This document shows positions 52,694 through 60,488 of a stretch of 64,000 nucleotides of DNA, piece by piece. Origin of the DNA: CAVRJC01 sp963721435 (GTDB lineage Bacteria; Actinomycetota; Acidimicrobiia; IMCC26256; DASPTH01); assembly GCA_963721435.1 (NCBI GenBank), contig CAVRJC010000007.1, forward strand, positions 1 to 64,000, written 5' to 3'. Under the pieces are notes generated by a model. That model saw only the letters and a program-made list of their open reading frames with translations. It was not told the origin of the DNA and made no database searches. A program made the translations under genes and the position numbers. Numbering within the stretch: position 1 is the stretch's first letter; every line of letters begins with the position of its first letter.

Positions 52694-53470
52694 GCGTCGG
52701 GTACCCAGACCTTCCCTTCGATGCGGGCGACCGCATCGTCGACGACAGGGAGTGCGGCGAGCTCGGTGGCCGCGCGCGACATCGCGCGCGCGCTGAGCAA
52801 CGCGTCGAAGGCGTCCTCACTCGCGATCGCCGCGTCCCGGAACTGCTCGTCGAGCTCGGGAGCGTTCGCCTGCAGGAACGCGCGTCGTGCGTCGGCGCGT
52901 GCCTTCACGACCGGACCGGTGAACACCCGCGGGTAGATCTCGACGACGGCCGGGAGGCTCGGCTGGTCGTGGAACGGCCAGATGCGGAACCCGGCGGCGC
53001 GGAGCCGGGCCAGCACCGGGAAGCCGCGGATCGACCCGGTACCGACACTGCCCGCCCCGCCGACCTGGAACGTGGACTTCACCCGGGTCCCGCCGATCGC
53101 CGGCAGCTGCGTCTCCGTCTGCCGGAAGTGCGCAGGGAGCTCGGGACGGCGGGCGCCGGCACGGCCCCAGAACGGCGGCGCGCACTCGGAGAGCCACGTC
53201 TCACCGGAACGTGGTCGCCTCGTCCCACAGCACGTCGGCCGACGAGAGCCCGCGTTCCGCCAGGAACCAGGTGGGGAATGAGAAGGAGAAGTCGAGCCCG
53301 ACCGCGAGCGCCGAGTCGTCATCGGCGATCTCGATGACGTGTTGCGCGACCTCCTCGCGCGTGCGCCCGCACTCGAGCCGATGGATGGCCCCGTCCCGCG
53401 CTTCGGCGATCCAGATGGCGTGGCGCTCACCGGCCCGGCGCCCGGACCAGTCGACCGCGAGCACCCTCAC
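52609..53470 (-). CDS. DUF429-family predicted RNase H-like protein, frameshifted
   Basis: Begins GTG 53470 (VRVLAVDWSGRRAGERHAIW), overlapping the pirin stop as GTGA, and runs through ALAVGLDFSFSFPTWFLAER to a TGA at 53203-53201. The continuation, GETWLSECAPPFWGRAGARR, resumes in the adjacent frame and ends at 52609 with PFHDQPSLPAVVEIYPRVFT and a conserved DEDAFDAL-like helix (SEDAFDALLSARAM). A missing base near 53203 explains the break. DUF429 proteins have an RNase H-like fold with catalytic acids (VDWSG, GLDFS), but their substrate is unproven. About 286 residues in total. Confidence 0.78.
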
Positions 53471-54171
53471 GCCGTGGCCCATACCAGGATCTCGGTGACC
53501 TCGTCGCCGGCCGCCAGCGCGATCGCGTTCGCATCGGTGATGCGCGCCGCGTCGCCGGTACCCAGCTCGTGGGCTCCCGCGAGCACGGCCGAACCGATCG
53601 GCACGTAGACATGCAGGTGTGGCGAGTCGGGCAGCGTGATCTCCCCGCCCGCGGCGAGGCGCGCCGCGAAGAGGGTCGCGTCGCGCTGGTGGATCGTGAT
53701 CGCGCCCTCGTGGCCCTGACCGGAGGCGACGGGCACGAGCCCCCCGCGTGCGAGGGCGTCGTTCACGTCGAGCTGCTCGTAGCTCGGGTCGATGCCGGTG
53801 GTGTCGGGGAGCACCCACATCTGCACGAGGTGCACGTCGGCGGTGCGGCTCGCGTTCATCTCGGAATGGGTGATGCCCGATCCCGCACTCATGCGCTGCG
53901 CCAGGCCCGGGTAGATCACGCCCACGGTGCCGATGCTGTCGCGGTGCTCGAGCTCGCCGTCGAGCACCCAGGTGACGATCTCCATGTCGCGGTGGGGATG
54001 CGTGCCGAAGCCGCCGCCTGCGCGCACGATGTCGTCGTTGTTCACGATGAGGAGCCCGTGCCCGGTGTTCGCGGGGTCGCGGTGCGGCCCGAAGCTGAAG
54101 CTGTGCCAGGAATCCAGCCAGTCGAGCTGCGTGTGGAACCGGTCACCGGCCTTGCGGATGTCGACGTCCAT
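53467..54171 (-). CDS. Pirin-family bicupin (YhhW-like)
   Basis: A 234-residue two-cupin protein. The N-terminal cupin holds the metal site THPHRDMEIVTWVLDGELEHRD (His/His and His/Glu pairs about residues 59-80) and MSAGSGITHSEMN. The second cupin begins near residue 135 and lacks clear metal ligands. YhhW-like pirins can oxidise quercetin, though in vivo roles (redox sensing, regulation) are uncertain. It is coupled to the DUF429 gene (GTGA). The start faces the triple 70-bp repeat, which occupies its upstream region. Confidence 0.9.
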   Translation of the reverse strand: MDVDIRKAGDRFHTQLDWLDSWHSFSFGPHRDPANTGHGLLIVNNDDIVRAGGGFGTHPHRDMEIVTWVLDGELEHRDSIGTVGVIYPGLAQRMSAGSGITHSEMNASRTADVHLVQMWVLPDTTGIDPSYEQLDVNDALARGGLVPVASGQGHEGAITIHQRDATLFAARLAAGGEITLPDSPHLHVYVPIGSAVLAGAHELGTGDAARITDANAIALAAGDEVTEILVWATA

Positions 54172-54224
54172 GCCCCCATCGTCGCGCGCGACCGACCGCA
54201 GTTTCCCTGTGACCCATCCTCATC

Positions 54225-54427
54225 TGGGTCGTTCAGGCTCGCGGGTCGTGATGGACCGCGTGACACCGGAGGCGCTCGCCTTCGCTCTGCTCTTTGGGTC
54301 GTTCAGGCTCGCGGGTCGTGATGGACCGCGTGACACCGGAGGCGCTCGCCTTCGCTCTGCTCTTTGGGTTGCTCAGGCTCGCGGGTCGTGATGGACCGCG
54401 TGACACCGGAGGCGCTCGCCTTCGCTC
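54225..54427 (+). repeat. Three tandem copies of a 70-bp repeat (locus B)
   Basis: Units begin at 54225, 54295 and 54365, exactly 70 bp apart; the third is cut after about 63 bp. Each starts tgggt(c/t)g(t/c)tcaggctcgc and ends gcgctcgccttcgctctgct. The first 18 bases match the minus-strand start of the 4617-4761 repeats (tgggtcgctcgaggttcgc) allowing small changes, and both units are 70 bp and end in a CTTC/GCTC tract. The array lies between the pirin start and the phosphatase start (54442), so the third copy borders the phosphatase promoter or ribosome site. Confidence 0.9.
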
Positions 54428-54441
54428 CTAGTCTCTTCCGG

Positions 54442-54969
54442 ATGCCGAACGTGATCACTTTGTGCACGGGCAACGCCGCGCGTTCGGTGATGGCCGGTGC
54501 GATCCTCGTCGACCGGGTGCCCGGCCTCGACGTCGACACCCGGGGTACCGCGGTCATCGAAGGCCTGGTCATGAGCTGGCGCACCCGCGCCGCGCTCGAG
54601 GCCCTCGGCCTCCGCGCCGACAGCCACCGGAGCCGGCAGCTCACGAGCGACGATCTCGCGCGTGCCGACCTCGTCATCGCGATGGCCGGTGAGCACGTCG
54701 AGTACATCCGCCGGGTCGAGCCGGCCGCCGCCGACCGCACCGGCACGCTGCGCCGGCTCGCGCGCGACCTGCCGCTCACATCCGGAGAGCTCCGAGAGCG
54801 CATCGCCGCGCTCCAGCTGCACGAAGCCCACCTCGAGCCGTGGGAAGACATCGAAGACCCGGTGAGCGGCGATGTCGAGCAGTTCCATCGCTGCGTGCGC
54901 GAGATCGCCGCGTTGCTCGACGATCTCGTCCCCCTGCTCGCGGTCGAGGTCACGGAGGCACGGGGGTGA
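54442..54969 (+). CDS. Low-molecular-weight protein-tyrosine phosphatase-like
   Basis: A 175-residue cytosolic phosphatase. The P-loop is at the very N-terminus: ITLCTGNAARSVMAG (Cys8, Arg14), matching CxGNxxRS, and the general acid is in WEDIEDPVSGD near residue 134. The usual second Cys of LCxGNxCRS is Ala here. Substrates may be phosphotyrosine proteins or, in relatives, arsenate. The start is only 15 bp after the third 70-bp repeat. Its stop overlaps the GTG of a binding-protein gene, an unusual operon partner. Confidence 0.86.
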   Translation: MPNVITLCTGNAARSVMAGAILVDRVPGLDVDTRGTAVIEGLVMSWRTRAALEALGLRADSHRSRQLTSDDLARADLVIAMAGEHVEYIRRVEPAAADRTGTLRRLARDLPLTSGELRERIAALQLHEAHLEPWEDIEDPVSGDVEQFHRCVREIAALLDDLVPLLAVEVTEARG

Positions 54970-56231
54970 GAATTCGGGCGTGGCGAGGGGTATCGCGACG
55001 TGCCGCCGGTGTCGTGCCAATCGCCGTCCTCGGGGTGCTCACGCTGACGGTCACCACCGCCTCGGGCCAGCAGACGACCGCGCCGAGCACGACTGCGCCG
55101 GCGTCGACGTCGCCATCGCCGGGATTCACGGCGACGTCCGTGAAGGTCGGGGGCCTCGGCTGGGCGCTCCAGTACGGCGGTGCCGACGTCGGTGCCCGCG
55201 CGCGGTTCGCACGGGCGAACGCGTCGGGAGGCGTGAACGGCCGCACGATCGACTACGTGGGGTTCCGCGACGACGGCGGTGATCCCGCGGCGAGCGCCAA
55301 GGCCGCCGCGCAGCTCGTGCAGCAGGACCACGTCTTCGCGGTGGTGCCGGCGGTCACGCCGGTCCTCGCGCCGGCTGATCTCGTCGCCGGCAAGGTCCCG
55401 TACTTCGGGTGGGCGCTCTCGTCGCAGTTCTGTCAGACCAAGTTGGGGTTCGGCTTCAACGGCTGTCTGTTTCCTCCGGGCGACTCGGTCACGAGCGGCG
55501 CCTGGGGCAACGTCCTCGCGAAGGCGATGGGCGGCGGGGCACAGGGGAAGACGGTCGCGCTGCTCACCGAGAACACCGACTCCGGCACCGCGGCGTTCGA
55601 CTCGCTGTCGGCGTCCCTGAAGGCAGCCGGCTTCGACGTCGTGATGGGCGAGCGGTCGCTGCCGGTGCCGGCGGTCGGCGATTTCGGCGGCCTGGCGAAG
55701 AAGATCATGTCGAGCAGCTCCGGCAAGGCGCCCGACGTCGTGCTCGCGGTGGGCTCCTACTCCAACATCGCGCTCGTGAAGAGCGCGCTCGCCGATGCGA
55801 GCTTCAAGGGTGTCTTCACCGACTCGATCGAATACGACCCGCAGCTGGTGGTCGCCGCCGAGGGCTCGATGGTCTTCGTGCAGACTGCACCGGTCGAGAG
55901 CGCCAGCACGCTCCCGGCGATGCAGCAGCTGATCGACGACGTCCACAAGGTTGCCCCCACGCAGCCGATCGACCCCGCTGTCATCGCGGGGTACCTGTCG
56001 GCCGACCTGTTCCTGCAAGTGCTCGCGCAGCGACCCACTGATCTGTCCGTGGCATCGTTCCTGACCGCCGCGAACCGGTACGTGTACGAGGTGCCGGGCC
56101 TGGTCGGCCCGACGAAGTTCCCGAAGGCCCGCACGCAGCCGGCACCGTGCGGCAGCCTCGTGCAGAGCGACGGCACCGCGTTCTCGGTGAAGGTCCCGTA
56201 CACCTGCAGCAAGAACGCTCAGGTCGGATGA
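54966..56231 (+). CDS. LivJ-like solute-binding protein, first of two
   Basis: A 421-residue exported receptor with signal RAAGVVPIAVLGVLTLTVTTA, followed by a Thr/Ser/Pro linker. The type I periplasmic fold shows ARFARANASGGVNGRTIDYVGFRDDGGDP, KVPYFGWALSSQFCQ, TVALLTENTDSGTAAFDSL (abbreviated elements) and a C-terminal PAPCGSLVQSDGTAF. GTG 54966 overlaps the phosphatase stop, and its own stop overlaps the next ATG. No permease or ATPase is encoded here; the nearest Liv-type core is the 48-52 kb fusion. Confidence 0.87.
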   Translation: MRIRAWRGVSRRAAGVVPIAVLGVLTLTVTTASGQQTTAPSTTAPASTSPSPGFTATSVKVGGLGWALQYGGADVGARARFARANASGGVNGRTIDYVGFRDDGGDPAASAKAAAQLVQQDHVFAVVPAVTPVLAPADLVAGKVPYFGWALSSQFCQTKLGFGFNGCLFPPGDSVTSGAWGNVLAKAMGGGAQGKTVALLTENTDSGTAAFDSLSASLKAAGFDVVMGERSLPVPAVGDFGGLAKKIMSSSSGKAPDVVLAVGSYSNIALVKSALADASFKGVFTDSIEYDPQLVVAAEGSMVFVQTAPVESASTLPAMQQLIDDVHKVAPTQPIDPAVIAGYLSADLFLQVLAQRPTDLSVASFLTAANRYVYEVPGLVGPTKFPKARTQPAPCGSLVQSDGTAFSVKVPYTCSKNAQVG

Positions 56232-57460
56232 CGCGGGCGCGAGTCACGGCCGGGTGGCTGGTCGCGGCACTCGTCGCAGCGTGCGCGTCGGTTCCCGGTG
56301 GGCTTGTAGCGGATGCCGACGCCGCGACCACGACACCCGGTGTCACGCCATCGAGCATCACCGTCGCGGGCATCGTCACCGGTGACCCGACGACGGCCGG
56401 CGCCGACGTCGGCGTGCAGGCCCGGTTGTACCGCGAGAACGCGCGCGGGGGAGTCGGTGGGCGCATCATCGAGTACTTCGGGACGGAAGTCGATCACGGT
56501 GTCGCGGCCGAGCACACCGCCGCGATCGCGAAGCTCGCGCCGTCGGTGTTCGCGCTCGTGCCCGTCCTCACGCCCGCGATCGACACCGCCGCGCTCGACC
56601 GTCAGCGCATCCCGTACTTCGGGCCCGCCACGACGACCGCGTGGCAGGGCAGCACGATCGGCTTCGGGACCACCGGTGCCGAAGCCGTCGAGCATCCCCG
56701 CACCGCGAGCCCGGCGTGGGGCCTGCTGCTGCGCGACATGCTCGGCTCCGCTGCGGGGAAGACGGCCATCGTCGCGGTCGACAACAGCGCGCTCGGCGTC
56801 GCGCGCTCCGATCAAGCGCGCGCGTCGCTCCGCGCGGCCGGGTTCACTGTGCTCGACCCCGTCGTCGTCGCGTCGGCCGCACCGGCTCCGGTCCCCGATC
56901 TCGCTCCGTACGCGACCGCGCTCGTCGCGGCCAAGCCCGATGTCGCGCTCCTCCTGACGCCGCCCGCGATCGCGGCCGGGCTGGCGGCCAAGCTCGCCGC
57001 GCTCGGCTACACCGGCACGGTCGGGAGTGACACGCTCTACGACCCCGCGACACCGTCGATCTCGAATGGCCTCACCACGCTCACCACGGTGGCACCGGTC
57101 GAGCAGGACACCGCCGCGAACCGGCGGATGGCGGTCGACGTCCGCGCGATCAAGGTCGACCAGGTGATCACTCCCGCGGTCGTGGCGGGGTACTGGGCGG
57201 CCGACCTCTTCGTCGCCATCCTGCGCAAGGCCGGCAAGCAGCTCACGGTGAAGCGGTTCCTCGCGGTCGCCAACGGCGGGTCGTTCCGCCACGCGGTCAC
57301 GGGCACCGTCGGCCCGACCACCTGGCCGGCGATGCACGAGCAGGGTGTCCCGTGTGGCGCGTTGGTCCAGAGCGACGGCACGCAGTACTTCCTCGCGCAG
57401 CCCTACCGCTGCGGCGCGACGATCAAGCTCCCGAGGCGCACCGGATCGGGCACGAAGTAA
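56228..57460 (+). CDS. LivJ-like solute-binding protein, second of two
   Basis: A 410-residue paralog of the preceding protein: same order of elements (VGVQARLYRENARGGVGGRI, IPYFGPATTTAW, TAIVAVDNSALGVA, VPCGALVQSDGTQYF) but clearly diverged. The N-terminal signal WLVAALVAACASVPGG contains a possible lipobox (VAAC), so it may be a lipoprotein while its partner is not. Translation is coupled (ATGA overlap). Tandem divergent receptors suggest either two ligands for one transporter or sensing roles. Confidence 0.85.
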   Translation: MTRARVTAGWLVAALVAACASVPGGLVADADAATTTPGVTPSSITVAGIVTGDPTTAGADVGVQARLYRENARGGVGGRIIEYFGTEVDHGVAAEHTAAIAKLAPSVFALVPVLTPAIDTAALDRQRIPYFGPATTTAWQGSTIGFGTTGAEAVEHPRTASPAWGLLLRDMLGSAAGKTAIVAVDNSALGVARSDQARASLRAAGFTVLDPVVVASAAPAPVPDLAPYATALVAAKPDVALLLTPPAIAAGLAAKLAALGYTGTVGSDTLYDPATPSISNGLTTLTTVAPVEQDTAANRRMAVDVRAIKVDQVITPAVVAGYWAADLFVAILRKAGKQLTVKRFLAVANGGSFRHAVTGTVGPTTWPAMHEQGVPCGALVQSDGTQYFLAQPYRCGATIKLPRRTGSGTK

Positions 57461-57470
57461 CGTCCGGCGC

Positions 57471-58640
57471 GTGACGGGGTCGCTGACGTTCGAGCCGTTC
57501 CGCATCGCCATCGACGACGCCGCGCTCGAGGACCTCCACGAACGCCTCGTGCGGGCGCGGCTCTCGGCCGCGATACCCGATGCCGGTTGGGACTACGGCA
57601 CCGACCGCGACTACCTCGCCGAGCTCGTCGCGTACTGGCGCGACGAGTACGACTGGCGGCGCGCCGAAGCACGCCTGAACGCGCACGAGCAGTTCCTCAC
57701 CGAGATCGACGGCGCCCGGGTGCACGCGCTCCACGCGCGGTCACCGGAGCCCGACGCACTGCCGCTCGTGCTGGTCCACGGCTGGCCCGGCTCGATCGTG
57801 GAGTTCCTCGACATCGTCGGGCCATTGTCGGATCCGCGCGCGCACGGCGGTGACCCGGCCGACGCGTTCCACGTGTTGTGCCCCTCGATCCCGGGTTATG
57901 GGTTCTCCGGGCCGACGCGCGACCGCGGGTGGGATCCTCGACGAGTCGCGCGTGCGTTCGCCGCGCTCATGGCTGCTCTGGGTTACGACCGGTACGGCGC
58001 GCAGGGCGGTGACTGGGGATCGGCGATCGCGACGCAGCTCGCGTTGCACGACGCGTCGCACATGGTCGGCGTCCACCTGAACCTCGTGCTCGTCCCGCTG
58101 CCGCGCGACCTCGACCGTGACCACTTGTCCGACGCGGAACGTGCGGCGCTCGACGCGCGTGCGCGGTACAGCAACGACGACTCCGGCTACTCCAAGATCC
58201 AGGGCACCAAGCCGCAGACGATCGGCTACGCGCTCGACGACTCGCCCGTCGGGCTCGCGGCATGGATCATCGAGAAGTTCCGGACGTGGAGCGATTGCGA
58301 CGGCGACATCGAACGGAGCTACACGAAGGATCAACTCCTCGACAACGTGATGCTCTACTGGCTCACGGGCACCGCGCACTCCGCTGGCCGCCTCTACTAC
58401 GAAGCCAGGAGATCGGGCCGAAGCTTCGCGCCCGGCGAGCGGGTCGAGGTCCCGACGGGGGTCGCGGCCTTCCCCCGGGAGATCGTGGGCACGCCGCGGG
58501 CCTGGGCCGAGCCGTACTACAACATCGTGCACTGGTCCGAGATGCCCCGAGGTGGGCATTTTGCCGCGATGGAAGAGGGCGAGCTCCTGGTGGCCGACGT
58601 CCGAGCGTGCTTCCGGCCGTTGCGGGGTAAGGTCTCGTGA
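57471..58640 (+). CDS. Epoxide hydrolase (EHN-domain, alpha/beta fold)
   Basis: A 389-residue microsomal-type epoxide hydrolase. An N-terminal EHN domain (FEPFRIAIDDAALEDLHERL, GWDYGTDRDYL) caps the core. The core has oxyanion motif VHGWPGS, the nucleophile Asp in GAQGGDWGSAIA (about residue 181), lid Tyr residues near NDDSGYSKIQGTKPQTIGYAL, and the catalytic His in MPRGGHFAAME near 363. It hydrolyses epoxides to diols; the natural substrate is unknown. Start GTG 57471, 10 bp after the second binding-protein gene. Confidence 0.93.
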   Translation: MTGSLTFEPFRIAIDDAALEDLHERLVRARLSAAIPDAGWDYGTDRDYLAELVAYWRDEYDWRRAEARLNAHEQFLTEIDGARVHALHARSPEPDALPLVLVHGWPGSIVEFLDIVGPLSDPRAHGGDPADAFHVLCPSIPGYGFSGPTRDRGWDPRRVARAFAALMAALGYDRYGAQGGDWGSAIATQLALHDASHMVGVHLNLVLVPLPRDLDRDHLSDAERAALDARARYSNDDSGYSKIQGTKPQTIGYALDDSPVGLAAWIIEKFRTWSDCDGDIERSYTKDQLLDNVMLYWLTGTAHSAGRLYYEARRSGRSFAPGERVEVPTGVAAFPREIVGTPRAWAEPYYNIVHWSEMPRGGHFAAMEEGELLVADVRACFRPLRGKVS

Positions 58641-58749
58641 CGCCGTCTCACCAGACGTGGTCACGCACACGCTCCTGGAAGTGAGCTACGGTGCCGCAAG
58701 CAATCGGTCGAGCTGTATGTGAAGAGCCGACTCCCTCAGGAGGCGCGTT

Positions 58750-58800
58750 GTGGGCAGCATGAAGAAGGTCTTGGCAGTAGCCGCGTCGGTCCGCGGCTAG
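58750..58800 (+). CDS. 16-codon leader peptide upstream of ferredoxin
   Basis: GTG 58750 is preceded by a perfect aggagg at optimal 6-base spacing and encodes VGSMKKVLAVAASVRG, then TAG at 58798-58800. It stops 18 bp before the ferredoxin start. The quality of the ribosome site is better than that of the ferredoxin gene itself, so it is likely translated. A leader or attenuator role is inference; it could also be the stump of a lost gene. It is too short for standard callers. Confidence 0.55.
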   Translation: MGSMKKVLAVAASVRG

Positions 58801-58818
58801 CAGCGCCGGAGACCGAGA

Positions 58819-59019
58819 GTGACCTGGAAAGTCGTCGTCGACTTCGATCTGTGCGAGAGCAACGCCAATTGCATGGGCGCGGCTCCCGAGGTCTTCGAGG
58901 TCCGTGACGACAACTTCCTCTACGTGCTGCAGGAGAACCCGCCCGACGACCTCCGACCCAGCGTCGAGGAAGCCGTGCGGCAGTGCCCGAAGCAAGCCAT
59001 CAGCATCGCTGAAGACTGA
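58819..59019 (+). CDS. Single-cluster ferredoxin ([3Fe-4S] or [4Fe-4S])
   Basis: A 66-residue soluble electron carrier. Ligand pattern VDFDLCESNANCMGAAPEVF, with a later RQCPKQAI: Cys12, Cys18 and Cys56. The usual second Cys position of CxxCxxC-type clusters reads Asn or Ala here, so a three-Cys [3Fe-4S] centre as in actinobacterial P450 ferredoxins (CxxxxxC...CP) fits best. No P450 is within the window, so the redox partner is unknown. Start GTG 58819 lies 18 bp after the leader stop. Confidence 0.88.
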   Translation: MTWKVVVDFDLCESNANCMGAAPEVFEVRDDNFLYVLQENPPDDLRPSVEEAVRQCPKQAISIAED

Positions 59020-59028
59020 CGTGAGCGT

Positions 59029-59045
59029 CCCTCGCTGAGCGAGGG
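59029..59045. terminator. Short GC hairpin after ferredoxin
   Basis: ccctcgc-tga-gcgaggg: 7-bp stem with a 3-base loop, 10 bp after the ferredoxin stop and 25 bp from the stop of the convergent small gene. It is suitable as a bidirectional terminator although no T-run follows. Confidence 0.5.
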
Positions 59046-59069
59046 CACGAGAGCGCGGACGCGACGGGG

Positions 59070-59213
59070 CTACCGGTAGCACGCGTCGTCGATCGCGGTG
59101 TCGTCGCTGGCGTTCTGCAGGTCGACGATGGTGCCGTCGAGGATCGTGAAGATCAGCGCCTGACGGTACGTACCGTTCGTGAGCTCACCGGTGACGTCGG
59201 GGTGCTCGGCCAC
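59070..59213 (-). CDS. 47-residue NTF2-like C-terminal fragment or mini-protein
   Basis: GTG 59213 behind gaggagccacg encodes VAEHPDVTGELTNGTYRQAL, then IFTILDGTIVDLQNASDDTA and IDDACYR before TAG. The 'YRQALIFTILDGTIV' segment looks like the last strands of an NTF2/SnoaL-like domain, a fold that normally needs about 110 residues. It is therefore either a genuine short product with a good ribosome site or the remnant of a longer gene whose 5' part is gone. No upstream coding in the same frame is seen. Unnoticed by length-filtered callers. Confidence 0.5.
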   Translation of the reverse strand: MAEHPDVTGELTNGTYRQALIFTILDGTIVDLQNASDDTAIDDACYR

Positions 59214-59342
59214 CGTGGCTCCTCTGGCGGGGTCGGCGGAAACGGTTGGAGAACGCAGGGTGATTCACCACGCGGCGGGAGGCAGATCACCGGGATGGCG
59301 TGACCCGGGCCCGTGAGGTTCGGTCGCTACGGTGGCTCGACC

Positions 59343-60476
59343 ATGGCCCGAGCCGAAATCCGCCGACAGCGCCGCCGGCGTCGTCTCGCGGTCACGATCG
59401 GCGTCGTCACCGTGCTGGTGGTGGTCGGGGTCGGGATCGGCGCAGTGGCCCTGCTGCAGAGCGACTCGGGCGAGTCGGGCGACGCGAGCGTCATACACGA
59501 GGCGACCGCGCCCGCGACGACTTCTCCCGCCGCGCCGACGACGCTCGCGGTGACCGCGCCGCCGGCCACCACTCCCACGAGCACCACGTCACCACGATCG
59601 GTCCCGATCGCCGTCGACCGTCGCTACGCGGTCGGTGTGCACGAAGTCACCTACGTCGACACCAGCCGCTCCACGTCGGCGAACGGAAGCTTCGCCGGCG
59701 CGTCGACGCGCACCCTGCCGACGACGATCTGGTACCCCGCCCAGGGTGACCCCGACGCCGCCAGCCAACGCGATGCGACGCCCGACCGCGACCACGGGCG
59801 CTACCCGCTCATCCTGTTCGCGCACGGGTACGACGTCACCCCCGACTTCTACCGCCCGATGCTCGAGCGCTGGGCCGCGGCGGGCTACGTCGTCGCCGCG
59901 CCGACGTTCCCGATCCTGAGCGGCATTCCCGGCGGTGCCAGTCACACCGACTACGAGAAGACGTTCGACGACGCGTCGTTCGTGATCACCCGCGTGCTCG
60001 ATACCGGGTCGACCGACCCGGTGACTGCGCTCGTCGATCCCGCGCGCATCGCCGCCGCCGGACATTCCGACGGCGAGACGATCGCGTTCGGGATCGGGTT
60101 CCTGTCGTGTTGCCGAGACGCGCGCGTGGGGTCCGTCATCCCGATGGCGGGCGACCTGTCACGCGCGAACAACCCCCATGTGCGTGACACCGGCATCCCG
60201 ATCCTGCACATCATGGAGACGAACGACGAGTACGACCCCTACGACCACTCGATTGCCTGGGATCGCGAGAACCTCACCGCGCCGCGGTGGATGCTCACGC
60301 TCGAGGACGCCAGCCACGTCCCGCCCTACACGCGGCCGGGCAACCCGTACTTCGAGCTCGTGATGGCCACGACCATCGACTTCCTCGACGGCACCCTCAA
60401 GGGCCATCCGGAGCGACTCGACCAGATCAAGACCACGGTCGACACCAGCCCGACACTCGCGTCGCTCGAGCGCTGA
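59343..60476 (+). CDS. Membrane-anchored alpha/beta hydrolase (PAF-acetylhydrolase-like)
   Basis: A 377-residue surface hydrolase with a very basic N-terminus and one anchor helix (about residues 14-38), then a Thr/Pro-rich linker to about residue 85. The catalytic domain has TTIWYPAQGD, YPLILFAHGYDVTPDFY (oxyanion), the nucleophile Ser in AAAGHSDGETIAFG and the His in LEDASHVPPYT near the C-terminus, the dienelactone/PAF-AH layout. Substrates may be lipid esters. ATG 59343 is preferred to the start ten codons upstream, which lacks a ribosome site. Confidence 0.85.
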   Translation: MARAEIRRQRRRRRLAVTIGVVTVLVVVGVGIGAVALLQSDSGESGDASVIHEATAPATTSPAAPTTLAVTAPPATTPTSTTSPRSVPIAVDRRYAVGVHEVTYVDTSRSTSANGSFAGASTRTLPTTIWYPAQGDPDAASQRDATPDRDHGRYPLILFAHGYDVTPDFYRPMLERWAAAGYVVAAPTFPILSGIPGGASHTDYEKTFDDASFVITRVLDTGSTDPVTALVDPARIAAAGHSDGETIAFGIGFLSCCRDARVGSVIPMAGDLSRANNPHVRDTGIPILHIMETNDEYDPYDHSIAWDRENLTAPRWMLTLEDASHVPPYTRPGNPYFELVMATTIDFLDGTLKGHPERLDQIKTTVDTSPTLASLER

Positions 60477-60488
60477 CGCGAACGCAGT

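Noticed and set aside
54225..54427. CRISPR array
   Set aside because: The 70-bp units are directly adjacent, with no variable spacers and no cas genes nearby; the same holds at 4617-4761.
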